DNA from: Aquiflexum gelatinilyticum | Lineage (GTDB): Bacteria; Bacteroidota; Bacteroidia; Cytophagales; Cyclobacteriaceae | Direction: 5' to 3' | Assembly (NCBI RefSeq): GCF_024741135.1 | Contig: NZ_JANSUY010000001.1 | Span: 744,001 to 808,000, forward strand | Length of the DNA: 64,000 nucleotides | Shown here: positions 16,602-24,128 of the stretch, one piece after another | Numbering within the stretch: the first letter of the stretch is position 1 | Layout of the letters: the number at the start of each line of letters is the position of its first letter | Position numbers and translations under genes: made by a program | The notes under the pieces: model-generated | Database searches by the model: none | The model's input: only the letters and a program-made list of their open reading frames with translations | Told to the model about the DNA's origin: nothing

Positions 16602-16661
16602 ATTTTGTGTTTCTATAACATATCGAAAGGGCTTACTGGTTTTTCCAGTAAGCCCTTTTTT
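16561..16661 (+). promoter_or_regulatory. trp attenuator with mutually exclusive 1:2, 2:3 and 3:4 stems
   Basis: Segment 1 (16561-16571, containing the last Trp codon) pairs with segment 2 (16577-16588): five pairs, a small internal loop, then CTTCT/AGAAG. Segment 2 (16578-16588, GAAGAACCAGT) pairs with segment 3 (16635-16645): eleven pairs, one G-U. Segment 3 (16626-16639) pairs with segment 4 (16645-16658) as the terminator. A ribosome stalled at the Trp codons masks segment 1 and frees 2:3, giving read-through. One that reaches the TGA at 16599 covers segment 2, giving 3:4 and termination. This is the classical E. coli logic, here in Bacteroidota. Pairings were worked out by hand. Confidence 0.9.
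16626..16661 (+). terminator. Intrinsic terminator of the trp attenuator (3:4 stem)
   Basis: GGGCTTACTGG (16629-16639) and CCAGTAAGCCC (16645-16655) form a perfect 11-bp stem with a T5 loop, extended by three A-U pairs and followed by a T-run to 16661. It ends 19 bp before the trpE ATG, so it must be bypassed for operon expression. Confidence 0.94.
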
Positions 16662-16680
16662 ATTTCTTAAACCTATTGAT

Positions 16681-18087
16681 ATGGAAAAGTTCAAAATCAT
16701 TACCCATCATAAAAAGCGCTTGGCTGATACCATCACGCCAGTCAGCATTTACCTTCAGATTAGGGACAGGTTTGCCAATCCCATTTTGTTGGAGAGTTCT
16801 GATTACCATGGGCAAGAGGACAGTTTCTCCTATATCTGTTTCAATCCGATTGCTTCATTCTCATTTAATGGAGGGTTGGTAAAAGAAAGACTTCCTTTTG
16901 GCGAGTCCATTTCCTATCCTGTTGGGCCTGAATTGAACCTTGTTGATGCATTGAGAAAGTTCTCGGGGAGATTTCAGGATGACAACGGGAAGCACAAATT
17001 CATCAGCAATGGCCTTTTTGGGTATATGCAGTATGATACTTTGGCTTATTTTGAAGATATCAAGCTGGAAAATTCCTCTCCGGATTCGAGTCCGATGCTA
17101 CATTATGCGGTGTACCAAAATGTGATCGTAGTCGACCATTTCAAAAATGAGATGCATCTCTTTGAACATCAGGTGGAGGGAATCGAAACAGAAGTGCAGC
17201 TTCCGCTTTTGGAAACCCTTCTCAACAATAAAAACCTTCCTTCTTATTCTTTCAAATTGGTAGGAGAGGAGTCTTCCAACTATACCGATTCGGAATTTTT
17301 GGATATCCTCAAAAAGGGTCAGGAGCATTGCTTCCGTGGCGATGTTTTCCAAATTGTGCTTTCGAGGAACTTCTCCACCCAATTCAAAGGAGATGAGTTC
17401 AATGTCTACCGTGCACTCCGTTCGGTCAATCCTTCGCCTTACCTCTTCTATTTTGACTATGGATCCTATAAGGTTTTTGGGAGTTCACCCGAGGCACAGA
17501 TTGTGGTCAAAAACAACAAAGCCACGATTTATCCTATTGCCGGAACTTTCAAGCGGACAGGAAATGACATGGCTGACGCAGACTTGGCAAGGAAACTTTA
17601 TGACGATCCAAAGGAAAACTCCGAACATGTCATGTTGGTAGACCTTGCGAGAAATGACCTCAGCCGGTCCTCCGAAAAAGTGGAAGTAGAGGTTTTTAAA
17701 GAAATCCAATACTATTCCCACGTAATCCATTTGGTGTCCAAAGTGACCGGTATCCTTCCCGAAGGCACAAACCCACTGCAGTTGGTGGCCGATACATTCC
17801 CTGCAGGCACACTGTCCGGTGCTCCTAAGTACCGAGCGATGGAGCTCATTGACCAACTCGAAAATACTTCCCGAAAATTCTATGGAGGCGCTATCGGATT
17901 CCTAGGATTCAACGGTGACTTCAACCATGCCATTTTGATCCGGTCATTTGTCTCCCAAAACAACAGACTGCGGTTCCAAGCCGGTGCCGGAGTCGTAGCC
18001 AAATCTTCCATTCCTTCTGAACTTCAGGAAGTCGCCAACAAACTCGAAGCACTCAGGGTGGCGCTGAAAGCAGCGGAGGGGATCTAG
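16681..18087 (+). CDS. trpE: Anthranilate synthase component I
   Basis: 468 residues from the ATG at 16681, placed after the attenuator. Converts chorismate and ammonia (from TrpG) to anthranilate. The N-terminal LLESS (residues 36-40) is the tryptophan-binding feedback motif. The chorismate-binding core shows GSSPEAQIVV, IYPIAGTFKRTG, DLARNDLSR and AGTLSGAPKYRAMELID. The Trp-site motif distinguishes it from aminodeoxychorismate synthase PabB. So the enzyme is feedback-inhibited while transcription is attenuated. The TAG stop is followed after 3 nt by the left arm of the IVS-like module. Confidence 0.97.
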   Translation: MEKFKIITHHKKRLADTITPVSIYLQIRDRFANPILLESSDYHGQEDSFSYICFNPIASFSFNGGLVKERLPFGESISYPVGPELNLVDALRKFSGRFQDDNGKHKFISNGLFGYMQYDTLAYFEDIKLENSSPDSSPMLHYAVYQNVIVVDHFKNEMHLFEHQVEGIETEVQLPLLETLLNNKNLPSYSFKLVGEESSNYTDSEFLDILKKGQEHCFRGDVFQIVLSRNFSTQFKGDEFNVYRALRSVNPSPYLFYFDYGSYKVFGSSPEAQIVVKNNKATIYPIAGTFKRTGNDMADADLARKLYDDPKENSEHVMLVDLARNDLSRSSEKVEVEVFKEIQYYSHVIHLVSKVTGILPEGTNPLQLVADTFPAGTLSGAPKYRAMELIDQLENTSRKFYGGAIGFLGFNGDFNHAILIRSFVSQNNRLRFQAGAGVVAKSSIPSELQEVANKLEALRVALKAAEGI

Positions 18088-18090
18088 GGT

Positions 18091-18123
18091 ATTGAAAAAT
18101 TGGAAGATTGGAAAATTACAAAA
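18091..18123 (+). repeat. Left arm of 33-nt inverted repeat around the S23 gene
   Basis: The stretch ATTGAAAAATTGGAAGATTG (18091-18110) and its continuation to 18123 match the reverse complement of 18641-18673 at 29 of 33 positions. Two of the four differences still allow G-U pairs in RNA. It begins 3 nt after the trpE stop. Further similar AT-rich repeats run to about 18141. A close relative lies directly after the hisH stop (26981). Confidence 0.8.
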
Positions 18124-18187
18124 TTGAAAAATTGTAAAATTCATATACTAAAGACTGATTCAATGATCTTTAAATAAAACATTAGAT

Positions 18188-18601
18188 ATGGGTAAAATAG
18201 AAAGGTTTGAAGATCTGGGGATTTGGAAAAAGGGGGTTGAAATCGCTGTCCAAGTATATGAATTGGCAGATAAAGGAATTTTAGCCTCTGATTATCGGTC
18301 AAGAAGTCAAATTATAGCTGCAGCACTATCCATTTCAAACAATATTGCTGAAGGATTTGAATATAACAGTAACCGTGCTTTTATGAAATATTTGACTTAT
18401 GCCAAAGGTTCAGCAGGAGAGGTGAGAAGTGAAGCTTATGTCCTGATGCTCACAAAAAGGATAACAAAAGAAGACTATGACAAACTCTATCCTCAATTAG
18501 TAGAATTGTCCAAAGAGATTAAGGGGTTTATCAAATACCTGAGCGATTTTGAAAAGAACAAAGATCCAAAACAAGTAAAAGATCAAAATCCAAAAAGTTG
18601 A
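18188..18601 (+). CDS. Four-helix bundle protein, 23S rRNA-intervening-sequence (S23) family
   Basis: 137 residues. The characteristic family segments are FEDLGIWKKGVEIAVQVYEL, SRSQIIAAALSISNNIAEGF and the C-terminal LSKEIKGFIKYL. These proteins were first found encoded in intervening sequences of fragmented 23S rRNA and are structurally related to the Avd protein of diversity-generating retroelements; their biochemical role is unclear. Here the gene lies between trpE and trpG and is enclosed by 33-nt inverted repeats at 18091-18123 and 18641-18673, as in rRNA IVSs. It has no evident role in tryptophan synthesis. A basic, Lys-rich tail follows the bundle. Confidence 0.92.
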   Translation: MGKIERFEDLGIWKKGVEIAVQVYELADKGILASDYRSRSQIIAAALSISNNIAEGFEYNSNRAFMKYLTYAKGSAGEVRSEAYVLMLTKRITKEDYDKLYPQLVELSKEIKGFIKYLSDFEKNKDPKQVKDQNPKS

Positions 18602-18640
18602 AATTTAACCAAGGAAAGCTTAGAATAAACGGAATTTAAA

Positions 18641-18673
18641 TTTTCTAATTTTTCAATCTTTCAATTTTCCAAT
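18641..18673 (+). repeat. Right arm of 33-nt inverted repeat around the S23 gene
   Basis: A pyrimidine-rich stretch containing TTTTTCAATCTTTCAATTTT, ending 7 bp before the trpG ATG. Its reverse complement matches the left arm (18091-18123) at 29 of 33 positions. The shared word CAATTTTCCAA also occurs just before rfbB (34431-34453). Confidence 0.8.
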
Positions 18674-18680
18674 CAAAAAA

Positions 18681-19247
18681 ATGAAAATCCTCGTCCTCGA
18701 TAATTACGATTCATTTACATATAACCTGGTGTACATCATCAGAGCTTTGGGCTATGGTCCACAGATGGATATTTTCCGGAATGATAAAATCAGTCTTGAA
18801 GAAGTCTCCAATTATGATAAAATACTCCTTTCACCCGGCCCGGGAGTTCCTGCTGAAGCGGGGATAATGCCGGAATTGCTGAGAACATATTCCGCTACCA
18901 AGGATATCCTCGGAATCTGTCTTGGACATCAAGCGATCGGAGAGGCATTTGGAGGGACTTTGATCAACCTTTCGGAGGTGGTTCACGGACTTGCTTCTGA
19001 AGTGAAAGTCACAGATGATCTGATTTTCAAAGGGCTTCCCGAAAAATTCAAAATAGGCCGATATCATTCTTGGGTGATCAATGAACAGACACTCTCCCCT
19101 GATTTGGAAGTCACCGCCAGAACACCCGATGGTCAAATTATGGGTGTTAGACACAAAGAATTTAAAGTCCGCGGTCTCCAGTTCCATCCTGAATCTGTGT
19201 TGACAGAACATGGCGTAGCCATGATGAAAAATTGGCTGGAAAGCTGA
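18681..19247 (+). CDS. trpG: Anthranilate synthase component II (glutamine amidotransferase)
   Basis: 188 residues, a class I glutamine amidotransferase. It hydrolyses glutamine to supply ammonia to TrpE. The nucleophile Cys80 is in LGICLGHQAIGEAFGG, and the catalytic His-Glu pair is in FHPESVL near residue 170. It starts MKILVLDNYDSFTYNLV, typical of TrpG/PabA; it may also serve folate synthesis as in many bacteria, since no separate pabA is visible. The IVS-like module separates it from trpE, and a 232-bp spacer full of repeat words separates it from trpD. Confidence 0.96.
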   Translation: MKILVLDNYDSFTYNLVYIIRALGYGPQMDIFRNDKISLEEVSNYDKILLSPGPGVPAEAGIMPELLRTYSATKDILGICLGHQAIGEAFGGTLINLSEVVHGLASEVKVTDDLIFKGLPEKFKIGRYHSWVINEQTLSPDLEVTARTPDGQIMGVRHKEFKVRGLQFHPESVLTEHGVAMMKNWLES

Positions 19248-19325
19248 GGGAGGTGGGAAGGATGGAAGTTTGGAAGTTTGGAAGTCGGGAAGTAGGAAGT
19301 ACCAAGTACCAAGTACGAAGTGTCC
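19248..19325 (+). repeat. GGAAGT/GAAGT purine-rich word tract after the trpG stop
   Basis: Immediately after the trpG TGA, repeated words GGAAGTTT, GGAAGTCG, GGAAGTA, then three close variants of CAAGTAC, run to 19325. Related purine-rich tracts follow the trpB stop (23187-23250). The complementary ACTTCCC form precedes hisA (27148-27180). Confidence 0.7.
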
Positions 19326-19344
19326 AAAAATTAGACCCAGCCAG

Positions 19345-19479
19345 ATAACCATTAACCAATAACCATTAACCTGACAACAACTACAACCATTACAACAACT
19401 ACAACAACTACAACCAATACAACAACTAAAACCGCTTCACCAATTAACCAAATAACCTATAAACCATTAACCAACATCC
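19345..19479 (+). repeat. TAACCATTAACC words and six tandem 9-bp ACAAC units before trpD
   Basis: 19345-19371 repeats ATAACCATTAACCAATAACC-type words. 19374-19427 is an exact 9-bp register of six units (ACAACAACT four times, ACAACCATT and ACAACCAAT). 19437-19479 returns to TTAACC words up to the trpD ATG. The strand carries almost no G here. The 9-bp unit is shared with 5746-5781. Confidence 0.8.
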
Positions 19480-20493
19480 ATGAAAGACATACTCAACCAC
19501 CTGATAGAACACCGGAGCCTTTCGAAAGACCAGGCAAAGGAAGTTTTGAAAAAAATCACATCAGGTTCATACAACTCCAGTCAGATCGCGGCTTTTCTGA
19601 CAGTGTACCTGATGAGAAGCATTACTGTAGAGGAATTGGGAGGATTTAGAGAAGCGATGTTGGAGTTGTGCATTCCGGTGGAGATATCCGAATACGATGC
19701 CATGGACCTTTGCGGCACAGGCGGTGACGGAAAGGATACTTTCAATATCTCTACCCTTGCCTCCTTTATCGTAGCAGGTGCAGGACAAAATGTAGCCAAA
19801 CATGGAAACACCGGAGTGTCTTCGATCTGTGGTTCTTCAAACCTTTTGGCGCACTTTGGATATGAGTTTACCAATGACATCGGCAAGATCAGAAAGAGCC
19901 TTGATGAAGCAGGAATCTGTTTTTTGCATGCGCCGCTTTTCCACCCTGCCATGAAAAATGTCGGTTCAATCAGAAAAGAATTGGGGGTAAAAACATTTTT
20001 CAATATGTTGGGTCCGATGGTCAATCCAAGTTTCCCTAAAAAACAATTGGTAGGGGTTTTCAGTCTTGAGTTGGCGAGACTCTATGCCTACCTCTATCAG
20101 GAGCACGATGGCAACTTCAGTATTTTGCATGCCTTGGACGGCTATGATGAGATTTCCCTCACTGGGGATTTCAAAATGATTTCCAATTCGGGAGAAAAAC
20201 TCCTCAGTCCGGAGAGCATTGGTTTGCCCAAAATCTCTCCAGATTCCATCTTGGGGGGAGAAACCGTCGAAGAGTCCGCCAGAATATTTGACAATATATT
20301 GAAAGGAAAAGGTACAGTTCCACAAAATTCTGTTGTCCTGGCCAATGCCGCTGCGGCGCTGGTAACGGCAGATCCTGAATTGGGATTTGAATCTGCTTTG
20401 GAAAAAGCAAAGGATTCCCTTTATGGAGGTAGTGCGCTGAAAGTTTTCAATGCCTTGGTCAATCCAAAAACAACTGTTTCATTTTCAAACTGA
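19480..20493 (+). CDS. trpD: Anthranilate phosphoribosyltransferase
   Basis: 337 residues. Transfers phosphoribose from PRPP to anthranilate. The PRPP-binding GTGGDGKDTFNIST and the KHGNTGVSS motif (anthranilate/PRPP site) are intact, and the N-terminal helical domain starts MKDILNHLIEHRSLS. It is a single-function enzyme, not fused to TrpG. The next gene, trpC, begins 2 bp after its stop, so the pair is probably translationally linked, in contrast to the long repeat-filled gap upstream. Confidence 0.97.
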   Translation: MKDILNHLIEHRSLSKDQAKEVLKKITSGSYNSSQIAAFLTVYLMRSITVEELGGFREAMLELCIPVEISEYDAMDLCGTGGDGKDTFNISTLASFIVAGAGQNVAKHGNTGVSSICGSSNLLAHFGYEFTNDIGKIRKSLDEAGICFLHAPLFHPAMKNVGSIRKELGVKTFFNMLGPMVNPSFPKKQLVGVFSLELARLYAYLYQEHDGNFSILHALDGYDEISLTGDFKMISNSGEKLLSPESIGLPKISPDSILGGETVEESARIFDNILKGKGTVPQNSVVLANAAAALVTADPELGFESALEKAKDSLYGGSALKVFNALVNPKTTVSFSN

Positions 20494-20495
20494 TC

Positions 20496-21317
20496 ATGAT
20501 GAATATTTTAGATAAAATAATTGCCCACAAAAAATTAGAAGTTGCTGAAAAAAGCAGTTTGGTACCTGTAAAGTTGCTTGAACAAAGTGTCTACTTTGAC
20601 AGCAATGTCGTGTCGATGAAAAAGTATATCAAGCACGAAGACAAAACAGGCATCATCGCAGAATTCAAAAGGAAATCCCCTTCCAAAGGAGCCATCAATA
20701 CCAATGCCTCGGTGGAGACAGTCAGTATTGGTTATATGCAGGCAGGTGCTTCTGCATTGTCAATTTTGACCGACAAAGAGTTTTTTGGCGGAAAAAATGA
20801 GGATTTGACCACAGCCAGGAAATTCAATTTCTGTCCCATCCTTCGGAAGGATTTTATCATCGATGAATACCAAATCATCGAAGCCAAGTCAATTGGAGCA
20901 GATTGCATCTTGTTGATTGCAGCGGCATTGGAGTCAAAAAGGCTTAAGGAATTGGCGGTTTTTGCGCATTCTTTGGGATTGGAAGTGTTGATGGAAGTTC
21001 ATGATATTGAGGAATTGGATGCTTCAATCAACGAGCATTTGGATCTGATCGGAGTCAACAACCGAAGCCTGAAGACTTTCGAAGTTTCTTTGGAAACATC
21101 CTTTGGTCTTGTGGATAGGATTCCCGCAGAATTTATCAAAATCTCAGAATCGGGCATTTCCCGGCCCGAGACCTTGATATCACTGAAAAATGCAGGATTT
21201 GATGGATTTCTTATCGGGGAAAATTTTATGAAATCCGCGCGTCCTGAGCAGGCTGCATATAATTTTATGCATGAATACAGAAGATTATTGGTAGAAAATC
21301 AAGCAATTTCTCAATAA
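20496..21317 (+). CDS. trpC: Indole-3-glycerol phosphate synthase
   Basis: 273 residues (two consecutive ATGs at 20496 and 20499). Ring closure of CdRP to indole-3-glycerol phosphate. TIM-barrel motifs: IIAEFKRKSPSKG (catalytic Lys), LRKDFIIDEYQI, LIGVNNRSLKTF and ISESGISRPETL. Unfused to TrpF, unlike E. coli. Packed tightly between trpD (2 bp) and trpF (1 bp). Confidence 0.97.
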   Translation: MMNILDKIIAHKKLEVAEKSSLVPVKLLEQSVYFDSNVVSMKKYIKHEDKTGIIAEFKRKSPSKGAINTNASVETVSIGYMQAGASALSILTDKEFFGGKNEDLTTARKFNFCPILRKDFIIDEYQIIEAKSIGADCILLIAAALESKRLKELAVFAHSLGLEVLMEVHDIEELDASINEHLDLIGVNNRSLKTFEVSLETSFGLVDRIPAEFIKISESGISRPETLISLKNAGFDGFLIGENFMKSARPEQAAYNFMHEYRRLLVENQAISQ

Positions 21318-21318
21318 A

Positions 21319-21945
21319 ATGAAGCTAAAAGTCTGTGGCATGCGAGAATCCGCCAACGTCCGAAATCTGTTGGACCAAGTCCAACCGGATTGGATGGGGT
21401 TGATTTTCTACCCGGCTTCCCCAAGGTTTGTGGACGATATCCAAGCAGATTGGATCAGAGATACAAAGATCAGGAAAGTAGGCGTATTTGTTGATGCGTC
21501 TCTTACAGATATTGCTGAGAAAATTCAAAAGTTTGGGCTTTCTACAATCCAGCTTCACGGAAATGAAAGTGTCGAGGAAGTAAGAGAAATCAAGGAAAAA
21601 ACCGGTTTAGAGGTTTTCAAGGTATTCTCCATTGACAAAAATATCGATTGGAAGCATTTGGAGGGTTATCTTCCACATGTGGATTATTTCCTCTTCGATA
21701 CCTTCACCCATACCTACGGTGGCAGCGGCAAAACCTTTAACTGGCAAATCCTCCTAGATTACCCATTCGACAAACCCTTTTTGCTCAGCGGTGGTTTAAC
21801 CTTAGGACACCTGGATGCCATTGGGGATATGAAGTCCAAAGTTCCCCAATTGCAGGGTTTAGATATCAACTCCAAATTTGAAATCGAACCAGGACTAAAG
21901 GACATCGACTTGGTCTCTGAATTCAAAAAGTCATTAAAATTTTAA
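21319..21945 (+). CDS. trpF: Phosphoribosylanthranilate isomerase
   Basis: 208 residues. Amadori rearrangement of PRA to CdRP. The start MKLKVCGMRESANVR carries the family's KxCG motif with the catalytic Cys at residue 6. The catalytic Asp lies in FLFDTF, and the phosphate site in LSGGLT. Because a dedicated TrpF is present, the downstream HisA need not be bifunctional. It starts 1 bp after trpC, and 62 bp of repeat-like sequence separate it from trpB. Confidence 0.96.
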   Translation: MKLKVCGMRESANVRNLLDQVQPDWMGLIFYPASPRFVDDIQADWIRDTKIRKVGVFVDASLTDIAEKIQKFGLSTIQLHGNESVEEVREIKEKTGLEVFKVFSIDKNIDWKHLEGYLPHVDYFLFDTFTHTYGGSGKTFNWQILLDYPFDKPFLLSGGLTLGHLDAIGDMKSKVPQLQGLDINSKFEIEPGLKDIDLVSEFKKSLKF

Positions 21946-22007
21946 AATGAATCGCAAGCTTGGATTGTCTTGAATCTTGTGTCTTGTGTCTAAAATCTGA
22001 ACAAAAA

Positions 22008-23186
22008 ATGATCAAAATCGACGAAAAAGGCTTTTATGGAAAATTCGGCGGGGCGTATATCCCGGAGATGCTCCATCCCAATATTGAGGAACTCAGAGAA
22101 AACTATGAGCAAATTATGGCCACACCGGAATTTCAAAAGGAATTCAGAGGCTTGCTCAAAGACTTTGTCGGAAGACCGACTCCATTGTATTTTGCCTCTA
22201 GGCTTTCCGAGAAGTATGGCGCCAAAATCTATCTCAAAAGAGAAGACCTTTGCCACACCGGTGCACATAAAGTGAACAATACAGTGGGTCAGATTATCAT
22301 GGCCAAAAAACTTGGAAAGAAGCGCATCATTGCAGAAACCGGTGCCGGACAACATGGAGTCGCTACAGCTACAGTCTGTGCGTTGATGGGGATGGACTGT
22401 ACGATCTATATGGGTGCAGTGGATATCCAAAGACAGCGGCCCAATGTCGAGCGAATGAAAATCCTTGGTGCTAAGGTTGTTCCTGCGACTTCCGGTAGCC
22501 AAACCCTCAAGGATGCTACCAATGAAGCGATGCGCCAATGGATCAATAATCCTGTCGATACACATTATATCATCGGTTCGGTAGTCGGTCCACATCCATA
22601 CCCTGAAATGGTGGCAAGGTTCCAATCTGTTATATCCGAGGAAATTAAATGGCAGCTCAAAGAAAAAGAGGGAACCGAAAATCCTGATGTGGTCATCGCA
22701 TGCGTGGGTGGAGGTAGTAATGCTGCGGGAGCTTTTTTCCATTATTATAATGTTCCCCAAGTAAGATTGGTGGCTGCAGAGGCCGCAGGTTTGGGAGTGA
22801 CATCAGGAAAATCTGCTGCTACGACTGTTTTGGGAACTTCAGGAATCCTGCATGGCAGCAAGACTTTGTTGATGCAGACAGAAGATGGGCAGGTGGTAGA
22901 ACCCCATTCTATTTCAGCAGGATTGGATTACCCCGGAATCGGACCAGTTCATGCGCACCTGTTCGATATTGGAAGAGCGGAATTTGTGGCTGTGGAGGAT
23001 GAGGATGCCATGAAGGCCGGAATCGAACTCAGCCGTACTGAAGGAATCATTCCCGCGATCGAAACTGCACATGCGATCCATGCTTTGAACCTGATAGAAT
23101 ACAGCAAAGATGACATCATTGTAATTAATCTATCAGGAAGAGGAGACAAGGATTTGGATACGTATATCAAATGGGGAGGATATTAG
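22008..23186 (+). CDS. trpB: Tryptophan synthase beta chain
   Basis: 392 residues from the ATG at 22008; an in-frame TTG at 21960 would add 16 residues from the repeat-like spacer and is unlikely. Condenses indole with serine using PLP. Lys88 in HTGAHKVNN forms the Schiff base. [18 protein letters not shown] and the PLP-phosphate loop [10 protein letters not shown] are also intact. N-terminal [12 protein letters not shown] is typical of TrpB1, the form that partners with TrpA. The spacer before it contains CTTGTGTCTTGTGTCT words, and a long purine-rich tract follows its stop. Confidence 0.97.
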   Translation: MIKIDEKGFYGKFGGAYIPEMLHPNIEELRENYEQIMATPEFQKEFRGLLKDFVGRPTPLYFASRLSEKYGAKIYLKREDLCHTGAHKVNNTVGQIIMAKKLGKKRIIAETGAGQHGVATATVCALMGMDCTIYMGAVDIQRQRPNVERMKILGAKVVPATSGSQTLKDATNEAMRQWINNPVDTHYIIGSVVGPHPYPEMVARFQSVISEEIKWQLKEKEGTENPDVVIACVGGGSNAAGAFFHYYNVPQVRLVAAEAAGLGVTSGKSAATTVLGTSGILHGSKTLLMQTEDGQVVEPHSISAGLDYPGIGPVHAHLFDIGRAEFVAVEDEDAMKAGIELSRTEGIIPAIETAHAIHALNLIEYSKDDIIVINLSGRGDKDLDTYIKWGGY

Positions 23187-23346
23187 GAAGGATGAAGGAG
23201 GAAGTGTGAAGTACGAAGAAGACAGAAGTCGGAAGACAGAAGACAGAAGTTTTTAAACCCTCTTCTCAATCCTTTGTCCTTTTCACTTAATTTCCAACTT
23301 TTAACAAAAACCAATCTCATGTCTTTTGTCTCACGTCTCACGTCTT
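23187..23346 (+). repeat. trpB-trpA spacer with complementary repeat tracts
   Basis: The 5' half (to about 23250) is built of GGAAG/GAAGACAGAAG words and starts right after the trpB stop. The 3' half (23315-23346) is built of TGTCTTTTGTCTCACGTCT words and ends 4 bp before the trpA ATG. AGACAGAAGACA (23234-23245) can pair with TGTCTTTTGTCT (23320-23331) over 12 nt with one G-U, folding the spacer back. Confidence 0.65.
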
Positions 23347-23350
23347 AACT

Positions 23351-24124
23351 ATGAATCGGATAGATAAATTATTTCAAACCAAAAAAGAGCGGGTGCTCTC
23401 TATATATTTTACTGCAGGTTTTCCAAAACTCGAGGATACGCTTCTTATCATGCAAGCCATTGAGTCGGCCGGTGCTGACATTATCGAAGTTGGAGTTCCC
23501 TATTCTGATCCGATCGCAGATGGCCCTACCATTCAGGACAGCAATCAGATTGCCTTGGACAATGGCATGAGCCTAAAAAAGCTTTTTGAGCAATTGCAGG
23601 ACATGCGACAAACTGTTTCTTTGCCGGTGGTCTTGATGGGATATTTGAACCCGATCATCCAATACGGGATGGAGGCTTTTTGTAAAAAATGTCAGGAAAT
23701 CGGCGTAGATGGGCTGATTCTCCCTGATCTGCCCATGCAGCAATACTTAGATGAATTCAAGGAAATCTTTGACAGGTATGACCTTCGCAATACCTTTTTG
23801 ATTTCTCCGCAAACAAGTGAAAAGAGAATCCGGGAAATTGATACCCACTCCAATGGGTTCATTTACATGGTTTCTGCGCATAGCATTACCGGCGCAAGGA
23901 CAGGGATTTCAGAAGAACAGATTGCCTATTTCCAAAGATTGGAGGCCATGAACCTTAAAAATCCGAGATTGATCGGGTTTGGGATTTCCGAATCAGAAAC
24001 TTTCACCACCGCCTCCAAATATGGAAACGGAGCCATCATTGGCAGTGCTTTTATCAAAAAAATCAAAGAAAGTCAGGACCTAAAATCTGACATTGAATCT
24101 TACATACAGTCCGTAATCCATTGA
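23351..24124 (+). CDS. trpA: Tryptophan synthase alpha chain
   Basis: 257 residues. Aldol cleavage of indole-3-glycerol phosphate to indole, channelled to TrpB. The catalytic Glu is in IIEVGVPYSDPIADGPTIQ and the catalytic Asp in GLILPDLPMQQ. The phosphate-binding GFGISESET and GAIIGSAF are near the end. Full length for the family. The DAHP synthase gene follows after 4 bp, indicating that the entry step of the shikimate pathway is coexpressed with the trp genes. Confidence 0.97.
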   Translation: MNRIDKLFQTKKERVLSIYFTAGFPKLEDTLLIMQAIESAGADIIEVGVPYSDPIADGPTIQDSNQIALDNGMSLKKLFEQLQDMRQTVSLPVVLMGYLNPIIQYGMEAFCKKCQEIGVDGLILPDLPMQQYLDEFKEIFDRYDLRNTFLISPQTSEKRIREIDTHSNGFIYMVSAHSITGARTGISEEQIAYFQRLEAMNLKNPRLIGFGISESETFTTASKYGNGAIIGSAFIKKIKESQDLKSDIESYIQSVIH

Positions 24125-24128
24125 AATT

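Noticed and set aside
16588-16680. A longer trpE frame starting upstream of the terminator.
   Set aside because: It would translate through the attenuator terminator; the ATG at 16681 gives the normal TrpE N-terminus.
18188-18601. S23 four-helix gene as a toxin-antitoxin or diversity-generating-retroelement accessory protein.
   Set aside because: No reverse transcriptase, template repeat or partner gene lies nearby; the enclosing inverted repeats fit the rRNA-IVS type better.
19374-19427. Tandem repeat resembling a CRISPR array.
   Set aside because: Units are 9 bp with no spacers and no cas genes nearby; it is a simple tandem repeat.
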